NCBI GenBank assembly: GCA_023653785.1 | Contig: JAMKCH010010124.1 | Location: 1 to 64,000, forward strand | DNA from: Ophioderma brevispina | Taxonomy: Eukaryota > Echinodermata > Ophiuroidea > Amphilepidida > Ophiodermatidae | DNA length: 64,000 nt | Direction of reading: 5' to 3' | Shown here: positions 1 through 11,745 of the stretch, in pieces | How the letters are laid out: each line of letters opens with the position of its first letter | How positions within the stretch are numbered: the first letter of the stretch is position 1 | Program-made: the position numbers and the translations under genes | The notes under the pieces: model-generated | What the model saw: only the letters and a program-made list of their open reading frames with translations | Told to the model about the DNA's origin: nothing | Databases searched by the model: none

Positions 1-330
1 TGTATTTAAGATTATCCGAAAATAGATTTTCAAACCAAAATAAAAAGAAATAATCAAAAATTCGAAATTACGACAAACACTAATGAACAATAAAAATAAG
101 CATTTAAAATGAGCAAAATATTAATAAATAAAAAGTAATACAAATTAATTGAACGAAATAAAAACCCGAATATTAAAATGAAAAAAAAAGGACAAATACA
201 TTTAAAAAAGAAAAATACGAAACAATGTTTTTTTAAAACAATTATAAAAATAAAAATATTACACTCAATTTTATAAAAATAATTAAAATATAAAAGTTTT
301 TTTTCAAGTTTTTTTTTCAATTTTCATTGG
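1..330. other. AT-rich stretch, no gene seen
   Basis: Almost entirely A and T with long A runs. The open frame here encodes only Phe/Ile/Lys/Tyr-rich low-complexity sequence, as expected by chance at this composition. I see no repeat boundary, RNA gene or coding similarity. Confidence 0.6.
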
Positions 331-339
331 TGAAAATGA

Positions 340-480
340 GAACCTGAATGAGGGTTTTTGTTGGTGAAGGGGTGATTGGCAACACCCTTGTAGCATGGGA
401 ACCCTGGCGTGTTCGGGAAAGAGAACCCTGGGGTAGTTGGGGAAATGGAACTCTGGAGTTGAGAAGGAAAAAAAAAAAAT
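340..480. repeat. Degenerate G-rich minisatellite, first block
   Basis: Loose repeats of a phrase like GGGAACCCTGG followed by GTAGTTGGGG recur every 20-30 bases. The same phrase family returns in the same orientation at 1980-2295. The units are too diverged to give a firm period by eye. No coding meaning. Confidence 0.55.
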
Positions 481-1329
481 CTGGTCGAGGTTCATGGTAT
501 GACAAATGAGGTATGCCATTTATATTCCGTCAAGATGCTTTGCCCCAATCTCAATAGCGATGACTGGAATCAAAGTATACTACCAAAAAAGGACCTTGGG
601 TAGTTTGGATGGGTAGTTGGGAATATCCTATGATAAATAAAAATTCCTTTAAAAAGGAAAGGCGAGTCAAGGAAATATCCATGTAAAAGGTACATGGGAA
701 GGGAGTGTTGACTATGTGACTTTTTGCACTACTTAGCCGAGGCATAATGAACGTAAATATTTAACACAGAAGTGAATAGGGCTCATAATCCCTTTACATT
801 TACGATTTAAAGGAAAAATGGACCAATCAACATACTATGAAACATACTACACCTTATTCCGGAAAACAATCAACGCTATAATTACCCAACCCAAGATTGA
901 CCACTGCAGACTCACCAGCAGAACTGAAGAAGCATTCCAGATATTTTGTATATGCCGACGGACGTAAGTATTTTACAGGATTCGGACACGTACCAACGTG
1001 ATCAATAACATTTGTTTTAAATATTATAAGCCCTTCCCAACAATGTAAAGCTCCCACGTCAGCAACATTGTCACCCAATGACTTCATTTTTTTCTTAAAT
1101 TTTTCTTCTGTCACCCAAGACTAAATTTTTCTCAAAATGTTTTAAAAAAAGTTCATACACGCCATTGCACTCTCAATTCATATACAAACGTAGAACATTC
1201 GTACTTCATGACATCTTACCTGACATTCCACCGTATTGAATCTTTAAATATCACTTTTATAAGAAGTGTGCATTGAAATCTATCTATACTACAAAAAAAT
1301 TAGATCAAAGGTCATACGCATCTAGGTAA
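481..1329. other. Unassigned; one unrecognised minus-strand ORF (854-1114)
   Basis: The minus-strand frame at 854-1114 encodes 86 residues with a balanced amino-acid composition (KKMKSLGDNVADVG near the start, several Cys). I recognise no domain. No splice signals or neighbouring exons support it, so it may be chance or an eroded element. Positions 635-662 are an exact 28-base reverse complement of 2626-2653, built around the near-palindrome TTCCTTTAAAAAGGAA. Confidence 0.3.
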
Positions 1330-1495
1330 AGGTCACTTACAAAATCACGTTTTTAGCTCTCACAGCCAAATGGAATGAAATATTGGTGCAGGGGGGACAA
1401 AACTTACAGATGGAGTTTGGAGTGAAGGCCGATCGATCAAGATGAAAACTTTATATCCTGATATCGGGCCATTCCCCCTTTTAAGCAATCCGTTA
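1330..1495 (-). mobile_element. Terminal fragment of the dispersed element seen at 10234-11293
   Basis: Read on the minus strand, this stretch matches the start of the 1.06-kb element at 10234. Shared landmarks in order are CTTAAA plus a G run, TGGCCCGAT, GTTTTCATCTTGAT, CTCCATCTGTAA, and AAAACGTGATTTTGTAAG. The terminus lies at about 1488. Only the first ~150 bases are similar, so it is a solo end or a badly eroded copy. Confidence 0.75.
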
Positions 1496-1979
1496 ATTCA
1501 ATGCACTCATAACGATTTAAAAACAAAAAAACACGCGTTTTTTTTTTAAAAATTTAAAAAAAAATATTCCTTGACAACAATACTAATTCATAATGTTCGT
1601 CAATATTCGTTTTTACGTTTAAGCCAATGGCGATGTCTAAAATAGGGATTTTGCAGCACTACCCTGTGGCCGTTACGCCCTCAGATTCATGTTTTTATTT
1701 TAGTGTACCCCGTCGTGTTTTATTCCAAACCGCTCACGACCGATATGCATGTGTGGAAGTGTGTGTCGTTTGTAAGTTCTAATATTTTGAACATTAAGAT
1801 CTTTTTGTAAATGTACGGTCATGTTTTCGCTGGGTGTATCTTATTGATCCATATCCATATGACGTAAAATTGCAAACATTTCATAAACATCAGGCATGTA
1901 ATTTAGAGGGATATAAAACACAACACGAATATTTTCGCAACACATGCTATTTGAAAAGTAGGTCAAAAAACCAAGCGAA
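1496..1979. other. No feature seen
   Basis: AT-rich unique-looking sequence with A runs near 1545-1565. I find no coding similarity, repeat boundary or RNA gene here. Confidence 0.5.
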
Positions 1980-2295
1980 TAGACGGGGTAGCCGTGGTAC
2001 CCCTGCCCAAAAAAGAATAAGGTGTGGAGGTAATGTAGACATGTGCCCTGGTGTAGTTGGAAGGAGGAACCTGGTTAGTTGGGAAAAGGGTCACTCTTTG
2101 TTAGATGAGAAGGGGGGGTCTGTGTTAGTTGGGAAGGACGCTCTGTGACAGCTGTGAAAGGCGCTCCCTAGACAGTTGTGGAAGGGGTCTTGGATAGTTA
2201 CGAACTGAAGAAAAGACCTTGGGACTTTGGGGCAGCTAGTAAAAGGGGCCCTGTGGTCGGTAGTCAGACAGGGACCCTAAGTTGGTGACAAAGTG
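1980..2295. repeat. Degenerate G-rich minisatellite, second block
   Basis: Phrases such as GGTGTAGTTGG, GGTTAGTTGGG and GTGTTAGTTGGGA alternate with short CCCT-containing links every 25-35 bases. This is the same family and orientation as 340-480. The open frame spanning it (1834-2148) is a by-product of the repeat, not a gene. Confidence 0.6.
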
Positions 2296-2370
2296 GCATA
2301 ATGTACAGGTTACGTCTGATTAATAAAGGTTCACCAACAACCTAAACGTTCATATATATTCTTGTATTTC

Positions 2371-2478
2371 AATCTATATATCTATATTCATATATAGATA
2401 TATATATATATATATAATATATATATATATATATTATATATATATATAATATCTATATAATATATATATATATATAGA
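2371..2478. repeat. (AT)n microsatellite
   Basis: About 108 bases of TA/AT dinucleotides with a few G and C interruptions. It is fully self-complementary and can extrude. Confidence 0.95.
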
Positions 2479-3253
2479 TATGATAACTTATTTCAAACAC
2501 TTTTGTACTAAGCAAGTAGCAATAAAACTTCACGAATTAAATCTGATTTGTGTTTACCGTTTCTTTATGACAAAAGTATTTCCAACCACATACAACAACC
2601 CAAACAAGAAACACTCTGGGGAGCCCCTTTCCTTTTTAAAGGAATTTTTATTTAATAGTCTACTGATTGGGAGTTATTATAGCATTATACGCATATATAA
2701 TGATCTGTGAAAATTCATGTCATGCTTGTGGATAGTAATCAAAATATTTTTCATTCAAATTAAAAAGAAATTAAAGGCAGTACAAGCCAAATGTCTAATT
2801 ATCTAAATATCAAGTTTCATGTTGATAGGTTGTACACTTTGGTCAGGCGAGCGCATCAAAAAATTCCTTAAAAATAGCCGGCATTGGTGGCCATATTGGA
2901 TCTCTCATCCGTAATTTATTCAAAAAGTGTAGGAATGCACATAATTCCCCATAATTTAATATTATGTATGAAAGCATGAAAATGTTTAAATGAAGGATTT
3001 AGTTTGATAGGATCTTCGACTTTTAAAAAAATCACATATTTACTGTTAACTTAATTTTAAAAACATTTTTACAGAAGAATATGGAAGAAAGGGTTATTGG
3101 AAGGTAGTTGGTATGGAAAGACATTTTGATAGACGAAAAATAAATGTACAAGATAGATTTATTAATTATTAGAGGATATTTAGCGTTTGGTGGAGAATAT
3201 GGCCAGTAAATGCACAATAAAAGAGAAAAAAACTTGTTTTTTAGGCGAAACAC
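2479..3253. other. No feature seen
   Basis: AT-rich sequence lacking recognisable coding similarity. It ends at the 3' tail of the minus-strand LINE that begins at 3254. Confidence 0.5.
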
Positions 3254-4440
3254 CTGGGGTTTATTCAGGTTCAGGTTTTATTTCATCTCATTGCACAAGT
3301 ACAATATAAACTTCATAAAATTATTAAAAATATAATCGGATTAAGAAAAACAGAATGAAAAATATATAAAGTATTTAATTTGAAGAGATGTTGGAGCCAT
3401 GGAAAACGGACAAAAGCGGTATTTAGTGGCACCCATCCATTTAGTTTACACATTAGCAATAAATATGATATATATGTTGGTAAAAGACATTCATCACAAG
3501 AAATAAATGGTAGACTTACAATGCACATTAGAAAGAGGGCGCCGATTAAACATAAAAAAATAGATAACACACAAAAAAAACCAGTAAGTAAAGAATAAGT
3601 TACCCAAATCACGGAGCGGAGAGATATGAATCATGAGCTGTTTTAAGAGTTTTTAAAACAGCTAATGATGATGACTGTTTAAGACGGAGATCTAATGATT
3701 CCCATAAAAGAGGCCCTTGAATCTGATGGTAATTCTGCGAGCTTGGGGTTAGTCTGTCTGACATAACGGTCCTTAGATGATCGAGTGTCATAGGTGGACG
3801 TCTGGTCTGGTCAAGAAAAATGATCATCAAGATGTTTGAAGAAGTTGTTATAAGGTATTATACATGAAATGCGCGGTCTGGAAAATATAAAGGTCGTGAA
3901 TTTTTTAAGAGTATTCATGGAGGAAAAAGAGGGTCGGTATGGGGAGACAAATGGAAATTGTACATGAGCGAATAATCTGTTTTTGCTTTAAAAACAGAGG
4001 ACTGAAGATGAAGAAATTGATTTATGCCCAAATAAGTGCACAAGAGTTGAGTAAGGAAAGACAAGCGTATTATACAAGGTGTCAGGAAATCAAGAGGAAG
4101 AAATTGTTTAACTTTCCTGATAATCCCGTTATATTTTGACTATTTGTTAACATGTGAAGTATGATTTCCATGACATTCCTCATCAATTAAGACGCCTAGA
4201 AATTTAGTTGTATTAATTTGTTCAAGTGGCTTATTGTCGATAGCAATTTAATATCAATTGGAGGGGAGGGATTATGCTTGTTTCCATAAATAGTTTTTTT
4301 AATGTTTAGGGAAAGTTTATTTATTTAAAACAATGAGTTAATTCTTTATTTAGTGTTGATTCAAGTAATTTGGGTTCTTTATTGGAAAATAAAATTGGTA
4401 TCATCCGCAAACATAATAAATTTCCGATAAACTAGGGTTT
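3254..4440 (-). mobile_element. Decayed non-LTR retrotransposon (CR1/L2-like LINE), 3' part
   Basis: Read on the minus strand, the reverse-transcriptase active-site box FADDT lies at about 4397-4420. The typical downstream block with TTKFLGVLIDEE follows at about 4170-4206. Further frames are broken by stops and shifts. The element ends near 3254 in a tail resembling GAAATAAAACCTGAACCTG, the style of terminus used by CR1/L2-type LINEs, after the non-coding 3' region (3313-3600). The endonuclease and most of the reverse transcriptase are missing, as expected for 5'-truncated target-primed insertion. The open frames at 3380-3830 and 3939-4139 are shadows of this element. Clade assignment is from motif memory only. 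Confidence 0.75.
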
Positions 4441-5024
4441 CCAGCGAAAAAACAAGTTTTTCGTGCCAGAAAGCAAGTTTTTTTTTCTCGAAAACTTTGC
4501 TTTATTCTATAGGCAAATGTTGTTGTATTGTTTTTTTAATAAAAAAAGTTTATCAAAAATTCGTTAAGGTTTTGCAAATACTGTTTTAGACCGATAAACA
4601 GGTTTATCGAACCTAGCTCTGATAGCGTTAACTAAAAACAAGGTTATCCAAATCCAAAGAATTTGATAGAAAACAAAACAGGTTTTAACCACAACATGTA
4701 TTTTTAATTCTTAAACAGCTGTGAAGATGTAAGGATTTCATTGGATGATGCCGGTTCAATTCGCATGATTGAACCCAGGTAGTACGCACTGCCTATTACG
4801 TTATTTTAGTTTTATTCCTCGCTCATACCGCGTTTTTACTCACGTTCGCGTAGAGCTCTTGCCAACGTTGCGTCTCGTGCGTATGATCGTGCGTTCAACG
4901 GGTGTTCGATTCAAGTGCAATGGGTGGTGCCGTTCCTTTCTTTTGGTATGGATTTGTATTTAAACGTAAAGCATCGCGAAATGGGTATTAAGATGACCTT
5001 AAATGATAAAGCGGTTTAAGAATG
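4441..5024. repeat. Degenerate repeats of the AAAACAAGTTTTTCG type
   Basis: Short inverted phrases of the form AAACAAG/TTTTTCG and GATAAAC/GTTTATC recur at 4430-4660 and again at 5220-5345. They resemble the interior of the fold-back element at 61223-61606, but I cannot define ends here. The frame at 4769-4963 has no recognisable product. Confidence 0.35.
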
Positions 5025-5204
5025 AGAATAAAGGTATGATTTTGGGAACCGGTACTCTCTTTACGACGAATTGAACCGGCGATACCTATTTGTGCGGGAA
5101 GAACTCGGCCTCCGGCCTCGTTCTTCCACTTAAAATAATGGATCGACTTGGGTTTCAATTCGTTAGTAAAGAGAGTACCGGTCCCAAAATCATACCTTTA
5201 TCTC
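5025..5204. repeat. Nested palindrome: 60-base arms around an inner hairpin
   Basis: Outer arms at about 5025-5084 and 5142-5204 are reverse complements with few mismatches. Both contain ATAAAGGTATGATTTTGGGA, then CCGGTACTCTCTTTAC. In the 57-base spacer sits a second inverted repeat at 5096-5128: GGAAGAAC, then GGCC-TCC-GGCC, then GTTCTTCC. The whole could fold as a long hairpin with a capped inner stem. It is most likely a fold-back MITE. No target duplication is evident. Confidence 0.85.
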
Positions 5205-7380
5205 TAACTCGATTAAGCCTGACGTTTTGAATCGATTACCTGTTTTTTCGAAACCGAAAAACATGAAACGCGTTTTCAATTATCAAATTCGATAAGTTTT
5301 GAACAACCTGGGTTTGTTTCGATTGGAAAACAAGGTTCTCGACATATAAGATCATTTGGCGATTGGATAATGAAGGAAGTGACCGCCATCATCTGGATAT
5401 TTTGCATAACGAAGTGCGCCGTCATTGTTCCTGTGCGCAAAATAGAGGGGGGGGGGGGGTAGGGACACGACCGCTCGATTTTGAGCCTTGGGATTTCTAA
5501 ACGTATTTGTGGAATGCTGCTGCATTTACTATGGCGATCTCTGTCTCGGTTACAATTACAAAATTCCTCTTAAACTTTAGTCAAATAACTTCTAGTAATA
5601 TCATGATAATTTTGGAATAAACTTTGATTCAATAATCCGTCGGGGTTAGTGTATTAAAGGTATTAGCAGCGATAATGCGAGAAAATCGAAAAATGTGTAA
5701 ATGTATTTAATTAATCATGGATAAATGTGTACAATTCTTATAATATACCGAATAGTGAAAAAGAAGTATTTTTGAGAGAATTTGTCATACCGGTCTCCCG
5801 CAAATCGACATACAGCAATGGCGTCTCAAAATATAGGCCCCCTACAACTAACGCTGATTGTGGTTTACAACACTACAGTACAGAATAAACAAAGTAAATG
5901 AGTTTGCAGGTCATGTGAACAATTCAGGAAATCCTGAGATATTCACAGGGAAAGGCTTTTTGGATCTCAAGTCTGAATTTTTTTGATACTCACGTAAGTA
6001 TAGAATTACAGAATCAGATAAAGTACTAACTTTTGTCTTTAATACACGGGTTTCAAGCTAACCACTTGAAGGTTACGTTAGCACACCTCCCATGCCAGTA
6101 CAAAAATCCAAAATAGGAATTTTTATGAGTTTTTCGATGTTTCGGATCCTGGGGGGATAGTGTTTTTCTCACATTAGGAGTAAGTATGGTTATGTGCCGG
6201 CTATAAGACCCTCATTTTCAAGCTCTTTTTCGTTCCCCAGTCACCCCATTTTAGGATCATTTCAGTTTTTTCCGAGACCCTACTTTTTCATGTCCAAGCC
6301 ATATTCTAAAAAATTTTCTTCAAAAAAACCTCAAAAAGTAGCGGAAATTGGAGGGAAATCGCAAAGTTATTTTCTGGAAATTTTGGAAAACCTAGTTCCT
6401 AAGACCCCACAAGTTACTGTACTATAAACTGAATTGAAATCAGCTAATTTCATGTGGTGGTTTTGGATAGTTACACGACAAGACGTACTAAGATTTATAT
6501 TTCCCAAAAAAAAGTTATGATGACCAACATGAAATGTAAAGATGGTAGAAAAGCATTGGCTTTTATAGGAAGATTTAGGGGGCTGGATTGAGGTGTCGCT
6601 GGCCTCGCAAGGCACAGACGCTTAGTGGGGAGTTGCGGGGAGGGGGAAAGCTTTGTAATTTGAAGGTTTTGGTTAAAAATGTTAAGATCTTGTGGGTTCA
6701 AGAGTATTCGAGCCCCCCACCACCAAAATCATTGGTGCCGACCCCAAACCTCCCCCTTCCCGCTTCCTAAGCCTATATGAAAGGGATAGCAACGAAACAA
6801 ACAAAGCAATGACGCTATTAAAAATGGTTAAAAAAACCCTGTATAGAAAGGGTTACCGTTGTTGATGTGAGTAACTTTGGTAAGTCGGCGGGTGCGATGA
6901 CGAGATTTTTAAAGCATCCGTGGCAGCAACTCGACCGTCCTACCGTTGATTCCGTGATCGTCAATAAGTTGAGGCTTATGACCAAAGATTTTTCCCACAC
7001 ATGTAATATAAAACATTAAGAAAACTGCGTTTATTACACGTATAATAGCAATGTTGTGAATACTCTTACTTTTGAAGCAAGAATTTTCTAAGATTTCTTC
7101 GGAACCGCACACGTCGAATTTTTCTTTGTAGGTTGACCTGATTTGCATGACTAATTAGACGCCAATCCCTTTTACTTTCCACGAAACCGAATGAGCAAGA
7201 ATTTTTTTTTCTTATTAATTTATTCTTATTAATTTCTGTCCTTCAAGTTTACCGCAACATGTCTGACTTATGCAAAATTGCCCTGAAACCTATTTTGATT
7301 TTAACAATAATTATTAGAGTGCGTATATTACCAAAGACAAGGTGAATTAATAATCTGGAAATGAGTTTACACGAAGTAAG
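5205..7380. other. No gene seen
   Basis: Mixed AT-rich sequence with an 11-base G run near 5448. Several 60-80 codon frames overlap on both strands around 6190-6770 and 6818-7148 with no shared protein character. I see nothing in it that I can name. Confidence 0.45.
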
Positions 7381-8345
7381 TTACTCAAGGGGGGGGGGGG
7401 TTCCTAGGGAACCCCAACTTTGTTTTCTTCGCGCTGGCCAATTTACGCGTGGGAATTTTGGCGCCGAATTTTTGTAATTGGCCTGACTTTTAAGCGCCTT
7501 CTTTTCATAACCAAACTATTAAAATTGGCCAAGCGTTAATGAGTTAATTAGTCCGGGGGTCCTGGAACCCCCCTCCCCCACAAAATAATAAAATTAAAAA
7601 ACGAAAAACATTTTTAAAATCAGAAATAGAACCGAGAACCAAGCAATTTTTTTGCTGATAAAAGTTCAAACATAATGTAAGTAAATTAATTAGTAACATT
7701 AAAAATAATTAACCCTTTATGTGCTGAAAACAAACAATTTCATCATGTACTTTTCCAAACCGTTACTGTATACTCTCGGGGTGAGAGAGAGTCTTTCAAA
7801 TTACTTTATTTTGCAACACCCGTAAAAATACAGATTCCCTAAAACGCTGGTTTTGTGTTAAATAACAAGTAATTTGGGTCTTCTGAATTAGTATAATAAT
7901 ACTAATATTTAGTTAATTACTTGCAAAACAAGGTGCGTTGCACATGCAAAATACAACATACCAATATTAGTTAATCAAGTATCTGGAAAAATGAATTGGG
8001 CTGAAAAATAACCCAGCACTTACGTGCAACATAAATTTTTTCAAATAGTTTTAACACTTAATTTTTTGATGTAAGCGCAAGCTCATTTGAATTTTCCGTC
8101 TTTTTGCCCAATTTTCGCGTGGTTTTGAAACATGTTTTTGGCCCCTAATTTGTACCCAAAATACACATCTCTTTTTTATTGCTGATTTGGGTTTGTCTTA
8201 TGATCCTTCACATGTGGTATAAAAAAATTTCGTTCAATAATTCCCTCGGGAAAGTGTTCCTTAAGGGGGACCCCATGGACCCCCCCCCCCTTGGCACCAC
8301 GGGAGTGAAAACCCCTTGGTCACTTAAGTGTAAGACCAATTTTGG
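7381..8345. repeat. Dispersed repeat marked by G/C runs and CCTAGG palindromes
   Basis: Poly-G at about 7390 leads into the palindrome GGGGTTCCTAGGGAACCCC. Related phrases GGGGGTCC...CCCC occur at 7553-7577 and 8263-8290, and again at 11093-11112. Between them the DNA is AT-rich and non-coding. I read this as one or more members of a non-autonomous family with homopolymer-rich ends; boundaries are not resolved. Confidence 0.4.
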
Positions 8346-8499
8346 TGGGTATTATGTTTTTAAAAATTATTGCACGCCAATCATACAAATCCATAGCAAA
8401 TTATTCATTTATAACTTCAAAGACTTTTGAGTTCTTTGAATAATCCAATACCATTTTAATTTTGTCCTCGGTTTTGGATGATAATCAATGTAATGTAAT

Positions 8500-8680
8500 A
8501 TTTTAAATGATCAGTTGCGTAACAGGGGTAGTGCGCAGTCCCCCCCAGAACCCTAGCCCCCCCCCCGCTAACCCCCCCAAAGACCTGCGTTTTGTACAGT
8601 GTCGATGGAGCTCCAAATGCGGCCCCCTCAGAAAAATGCCTCGGCACCCCTTCACCTACCCCCCCCCCCACACAAAAATC
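8500..8680. repeat. C-run-rich repeat
   Basis: At least four C runs of 7-9 bases fall within 150 bases (8539, 8560, 8571 and 8661), separated by GC-rich links. The 123-codon frame across it is Pro-rich from the C runs and continues into a frame I do not recognise. It is probably a decayed MITE, similar in style to 20929-21323. Confidence 0.4.
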
Positions 8681-9241
8681 CCTTTTAGTAAACTTTTAAA
8701 AAGCTTGTTTTTCTGTTCCAGTCCTTTTTACACAACTCCAGCTCTTCCTTTAGCTTGCTGTACCCTTGCAGGTCCAACATATCCTATGCCTTCTCGACCA
8801 GAAAGAAGGCCGGCCACACCACATCAATGTGTTGATCTGCAAGCCACTCAATTTGCATTAAGAGCTGGGGGTTGGTAAAAAGCACTTAGAGACGAATTAT
8901 ACAATCTCTAAAAGTGTACTAAGGGGGGGGGGGGTGTCAGTCAAACTGTTTCTGCAACATGTGCTTATCACGTTTAGTATATAGTGCAATATTGATTTAA
9001 ATTTGTATTGGATATTCCAACGACTGTAAGAGGGTCTAAAGTTATGAAACATTTTGATTTTATATATTGAAGAGTTTGATACAACTTTTATGTGAGTGGC
9101 AATAATTTTTACATACATTTATACAATACCCACCAATATTTCGTCTTAACCCTGTGCCTTCATCGCATCTTTTGGACTTAGTGCATTTTCTAGCCTCAGC
9201 TCATTGAGCTTTAGTGAGTTTTGGTCGTGATAGGGCTAATT
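8681..9241. other. No gene seen
   Basis: The frame continuing to 8878 reads as ordinary protein-like sequence for about 60 codons, but I recognise no domain. A G run of about 10 lies at 8924. The rest is unassigned. Confidence 0.35.
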
Positions 9242-9318
9242 AGGGTACCCCTTACCTGAAAAAAGGGGAAGGGTACCCTAAGGTACCCCTTACCTGGGAG
9301 AAAGGAAGGGTACCCTAA
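9242..9318. repeat. Two tandem 38-base palindromic units
   Basis: Each unit starts with GGTACCCCTTACCTG and ends with GGAAGGGTACCCT, so each is an imperfect palindrome. The two units abut at 9279/9280 with a few substitutions. Confidence 0.8.
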
Positions 9319-9865
9319 AACAATTCCCTTTTTTTCTTAAACCATATTCTTAAACCACCCGTTTAAGAATATGCTATAGGACACGAAGCCGAGTTTAGAT
9401 GCACAACTCAGCTTATTTAGCAAGTTAATTCGTTTAAATGTCAGATGATGACAGTTTGAAAATGTCTTACTTGCATTTCTTTAAATGTTTGTTTTTATGG
9501 CGCTTTCAGCCATAAGAGATTCTTTTAATTTTTCCCCAAGATATTTTGTGTTCTCGACCATGAAGGATTCCTAATAGAGAAGAGAGCACGAAAAAAAATT
9601 CTAAAAAAAGAGAAAAGCATAACCGTATATTTTAACATAATTCGTGCGACGTGATACACTCGACGTTTAACATGTTTAAGGTCAAAAGTTTACGACAGAG
9701 ACGTTATCACACCGCTGTACAAACGTTGCGGTTTATAAACATAAAAAACTGATATTTACTGAGTTGATATATTATTTCATTTCCTAATTTGCCTGAAGAA
9801 ACCGGTTAAGAAAATATTTTGAATTCACTTTACACTTGAAGAGGAGGCCACACACAAACTTTTGG
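9319..9865. other. No feature seen
   Basis: AT-rich unique-looking sequence that leads up to the left edge of the inverted-repeat composite at about 9870. Confidence 0.5.
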
Positions 9866-9873
9866 ACGTGTGT

Positions 9874-10227
9874 TGCACGCAGTTCATAACAATAACGCAC
9901 TTTGTAACAGAATTGTTATGAACTGCGTTAAGCTATTTAGTAACAGAACAAAAAAGGACAGCTACGACGCACTTTGTAACACAAAAGTGATGACATTTTC
10001 CAAAGATCTTCCATTTAAGAAACATGACTCCCTACGTAACCAAACTGTTACGAACTGCGTTAAGCTCTCTTGTGACAGAACAAAAAAGGACAGCTACGAC
10101 GCACTTTGTAACAAAATCACAATTGATGAAATCTTCAAAGATATTTAAAGAACACTAACTCGCCCCATATCAACTCACCCAATACCAATTCGTTCATAGC
10201 AAATCACCCCAGACGAATTCGTGCCAG
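9874..10227 (+). repeat. Left arm of the composite, with palindromic TTTGTAAC motifs
   Basis: The arm contains repeated halves of the palindrome AACGCACTTTGTAAC / GTTACGAACTGCGTT, at 9895-9935, 9968-9990, 10044-10063 and 10100-10112. It is followed by the start of the CTCGCCCC minisatellite (10156-10225). The 92-codon frame at 9870-10148 simply reads through the repeats. Its mirror copy is 14870-15240. Confidence 0.8.
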
Positions 10228-10233
10228 TATTAA

Positions 10234-11293
10234 TACTTAAAGGGGGATGGCCCGATTTAAGTAGATGAAGTTTTCATCTTGATAGAATGGACTTCACCCC
10301 AAAACTCCATCTGTAAATTTTCGCGCCGATATTTCAATCCGTTTGATGTGAGACCTAAAAACGTGATTTTGTAAGCCCCATAGAGTGCTGTGTAAAATTA
10401 ATATTGGTCGACCAAAATGGGGCATATTTTCGCTCATAACTTCCAAACTGAACATCCTTTAGCCCTAAGATTTCACAGGGTAAATGATAAAAATAGTAGC
10501 TTTCTTCTGATACCAAAATTTGGACCACTTCCGGTAAAATTTGAGGTCCCTGGGGACGAGGCTATCAGCGATCGGGCAAGCTAAAAAAAACAACCCAGAT
10601 AACTACTTTCCCATGGGAGTTTGATTATGAAACACAAGTAAATGGGGGGTCACGTAAAAACCACATAACAATAATAAATATGAAAATCCGAACTTTGACC
10701 TTTGACCTATGGCTAATTGAAAAAAAGGGGTTCGCACATTTTCATCCTCAGCAACTCCAATATAAGATTTTGAACCAAAATAATTGATTATATCTACTCT
10801 AGAATAACAAATTAAAACAATTATAGCACAATAGTCTTTATACTATCTTGTATTTTTTTCAGAAAGTTCAAATTCACCTTGGTCTTTCCCATAGACTTAC
10901 ACAGTTAAGAGCACAATCGTGACAATATTTAATTTGATGCTATCAGCATATAAAGGGTTATTTGATTTAAATATTATTAATTATTAATTAATTGCCTCCT
11001 AAGGAATATATCTAAGCAAATAAATTCCAAGACTTAATTATTTTAATTTTTTAATTAGTAAAATATGTCGATTTTTTACTCCCGGTGGTGCCCAGGGGGG
11101 GTCCTAGGGACCCAACCTATTTATTCTAATGAAGCCGTGGGCGGATTTTTTTTTTGTATTAGGAGAAGTGTATTCATTAAGTCAGACAATTAGCAAAAAA
11201 ACTCCTTGAAAAAGTTCATTGCCTAACCGAGATATCGCCAAAAAAAATCAAATCTTGGGTCCCATTGAACCCCCCCCCCCCGGGCACTTTAAG
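10234..11293 (+). mobile_element. 1060-bp non-autonomous element inserted in the left arm
   Basis: Both ends carry CTTAAAG-type inverted termini (TACTTAAAGG at left, CACTTTAAG at right). The flanks are TATTAA (10228-10233) and TATTGA (11294-11299), a likely 6-bp target duplication. If the element is removed, the flanks read CAGTATTGACTCATCCC, which matches the uninterrupted mirror arm near 14840 (CAGTATTAACTCATCCC on the minus strand). No transposase frame is present. A related end occurs at 1330-1495. Confidence 0.75.
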
Positions 11294-11745
11294 TATTGAC
11301 TCATCCCATATAAACTGGCTCCATACCAACTCATCCCATTACCAACTATCCCTATTATTAACTCGCCCCATATCTGCTCGCCCCATATAAACTCGATGTA
11401 TCACAACTCGCCCCATAACAACTTGCCCCATTATTAATTCGCCCATATCAAACTTACTATATCCAATACCAACTAGCCCGATAAAAACTAGCCGCCCCGC
11501 ATCAAATCGTCCCATGCTCACTTCAAGTTCACTCGCCCTATTATTAACTCGCCCCATATCAAAATCGCCCCATTTCTAACTCGCTCCATTTCAACTCGTC
11601 CAATTATTAAAACACGCCCATATCGAATCGCCTCTTACGAATTCGCCTTTTTGATAACTTTCCCCATCATCAACTCGCCTATTATTAACTCACCACATGG
11701 CAATTCACCCATATCATCTGGCCCCAATATATTACCTCACCACCT
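11294..11745 (+). repeat. Minisatellite, unit about 15 bp (AACTCGCCCCATATC)
   Basis: Around 25-30 degenerate units follow one another, differing mainly in the ATATC/ATTATT part. The same repeat appears at 10156-10225, 12420-12445 and 12598-12660, and reversed at 14696-14925 (seen there as GGCGAGTTGGTAT). It forms part of the arms of the 9870-15250 composite. Confidence 0.85.

Noticed and set aside
2626..2653. 28-base exact inverted match to 635-662
   Set aside because: Centred on the self-complementary TTCCTTTAAAAAGGAA; flanks do not match, so no element can be defined.
3380..4139. Plus-strand frames with balanced composition
   Set aside because: They are shadows of the minus-strand LINE, whose FADD and FLGV motifs are on the opposite strand.
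9870..10560. CRISPR-like array from regularly recurring TTTGTAAC motifs
   Set aside because: Motifs are palindromic halves of a dispersed animal repeat with irregular spacing, and related non-unique intervening sequence; the genome is eukaryotic.
11339..11557. Gly/Met/Arg/Val repeat-containing frame (MGR..)
   Set aside because: Translation of the 15-bp CTCGCCCC minisatellite.
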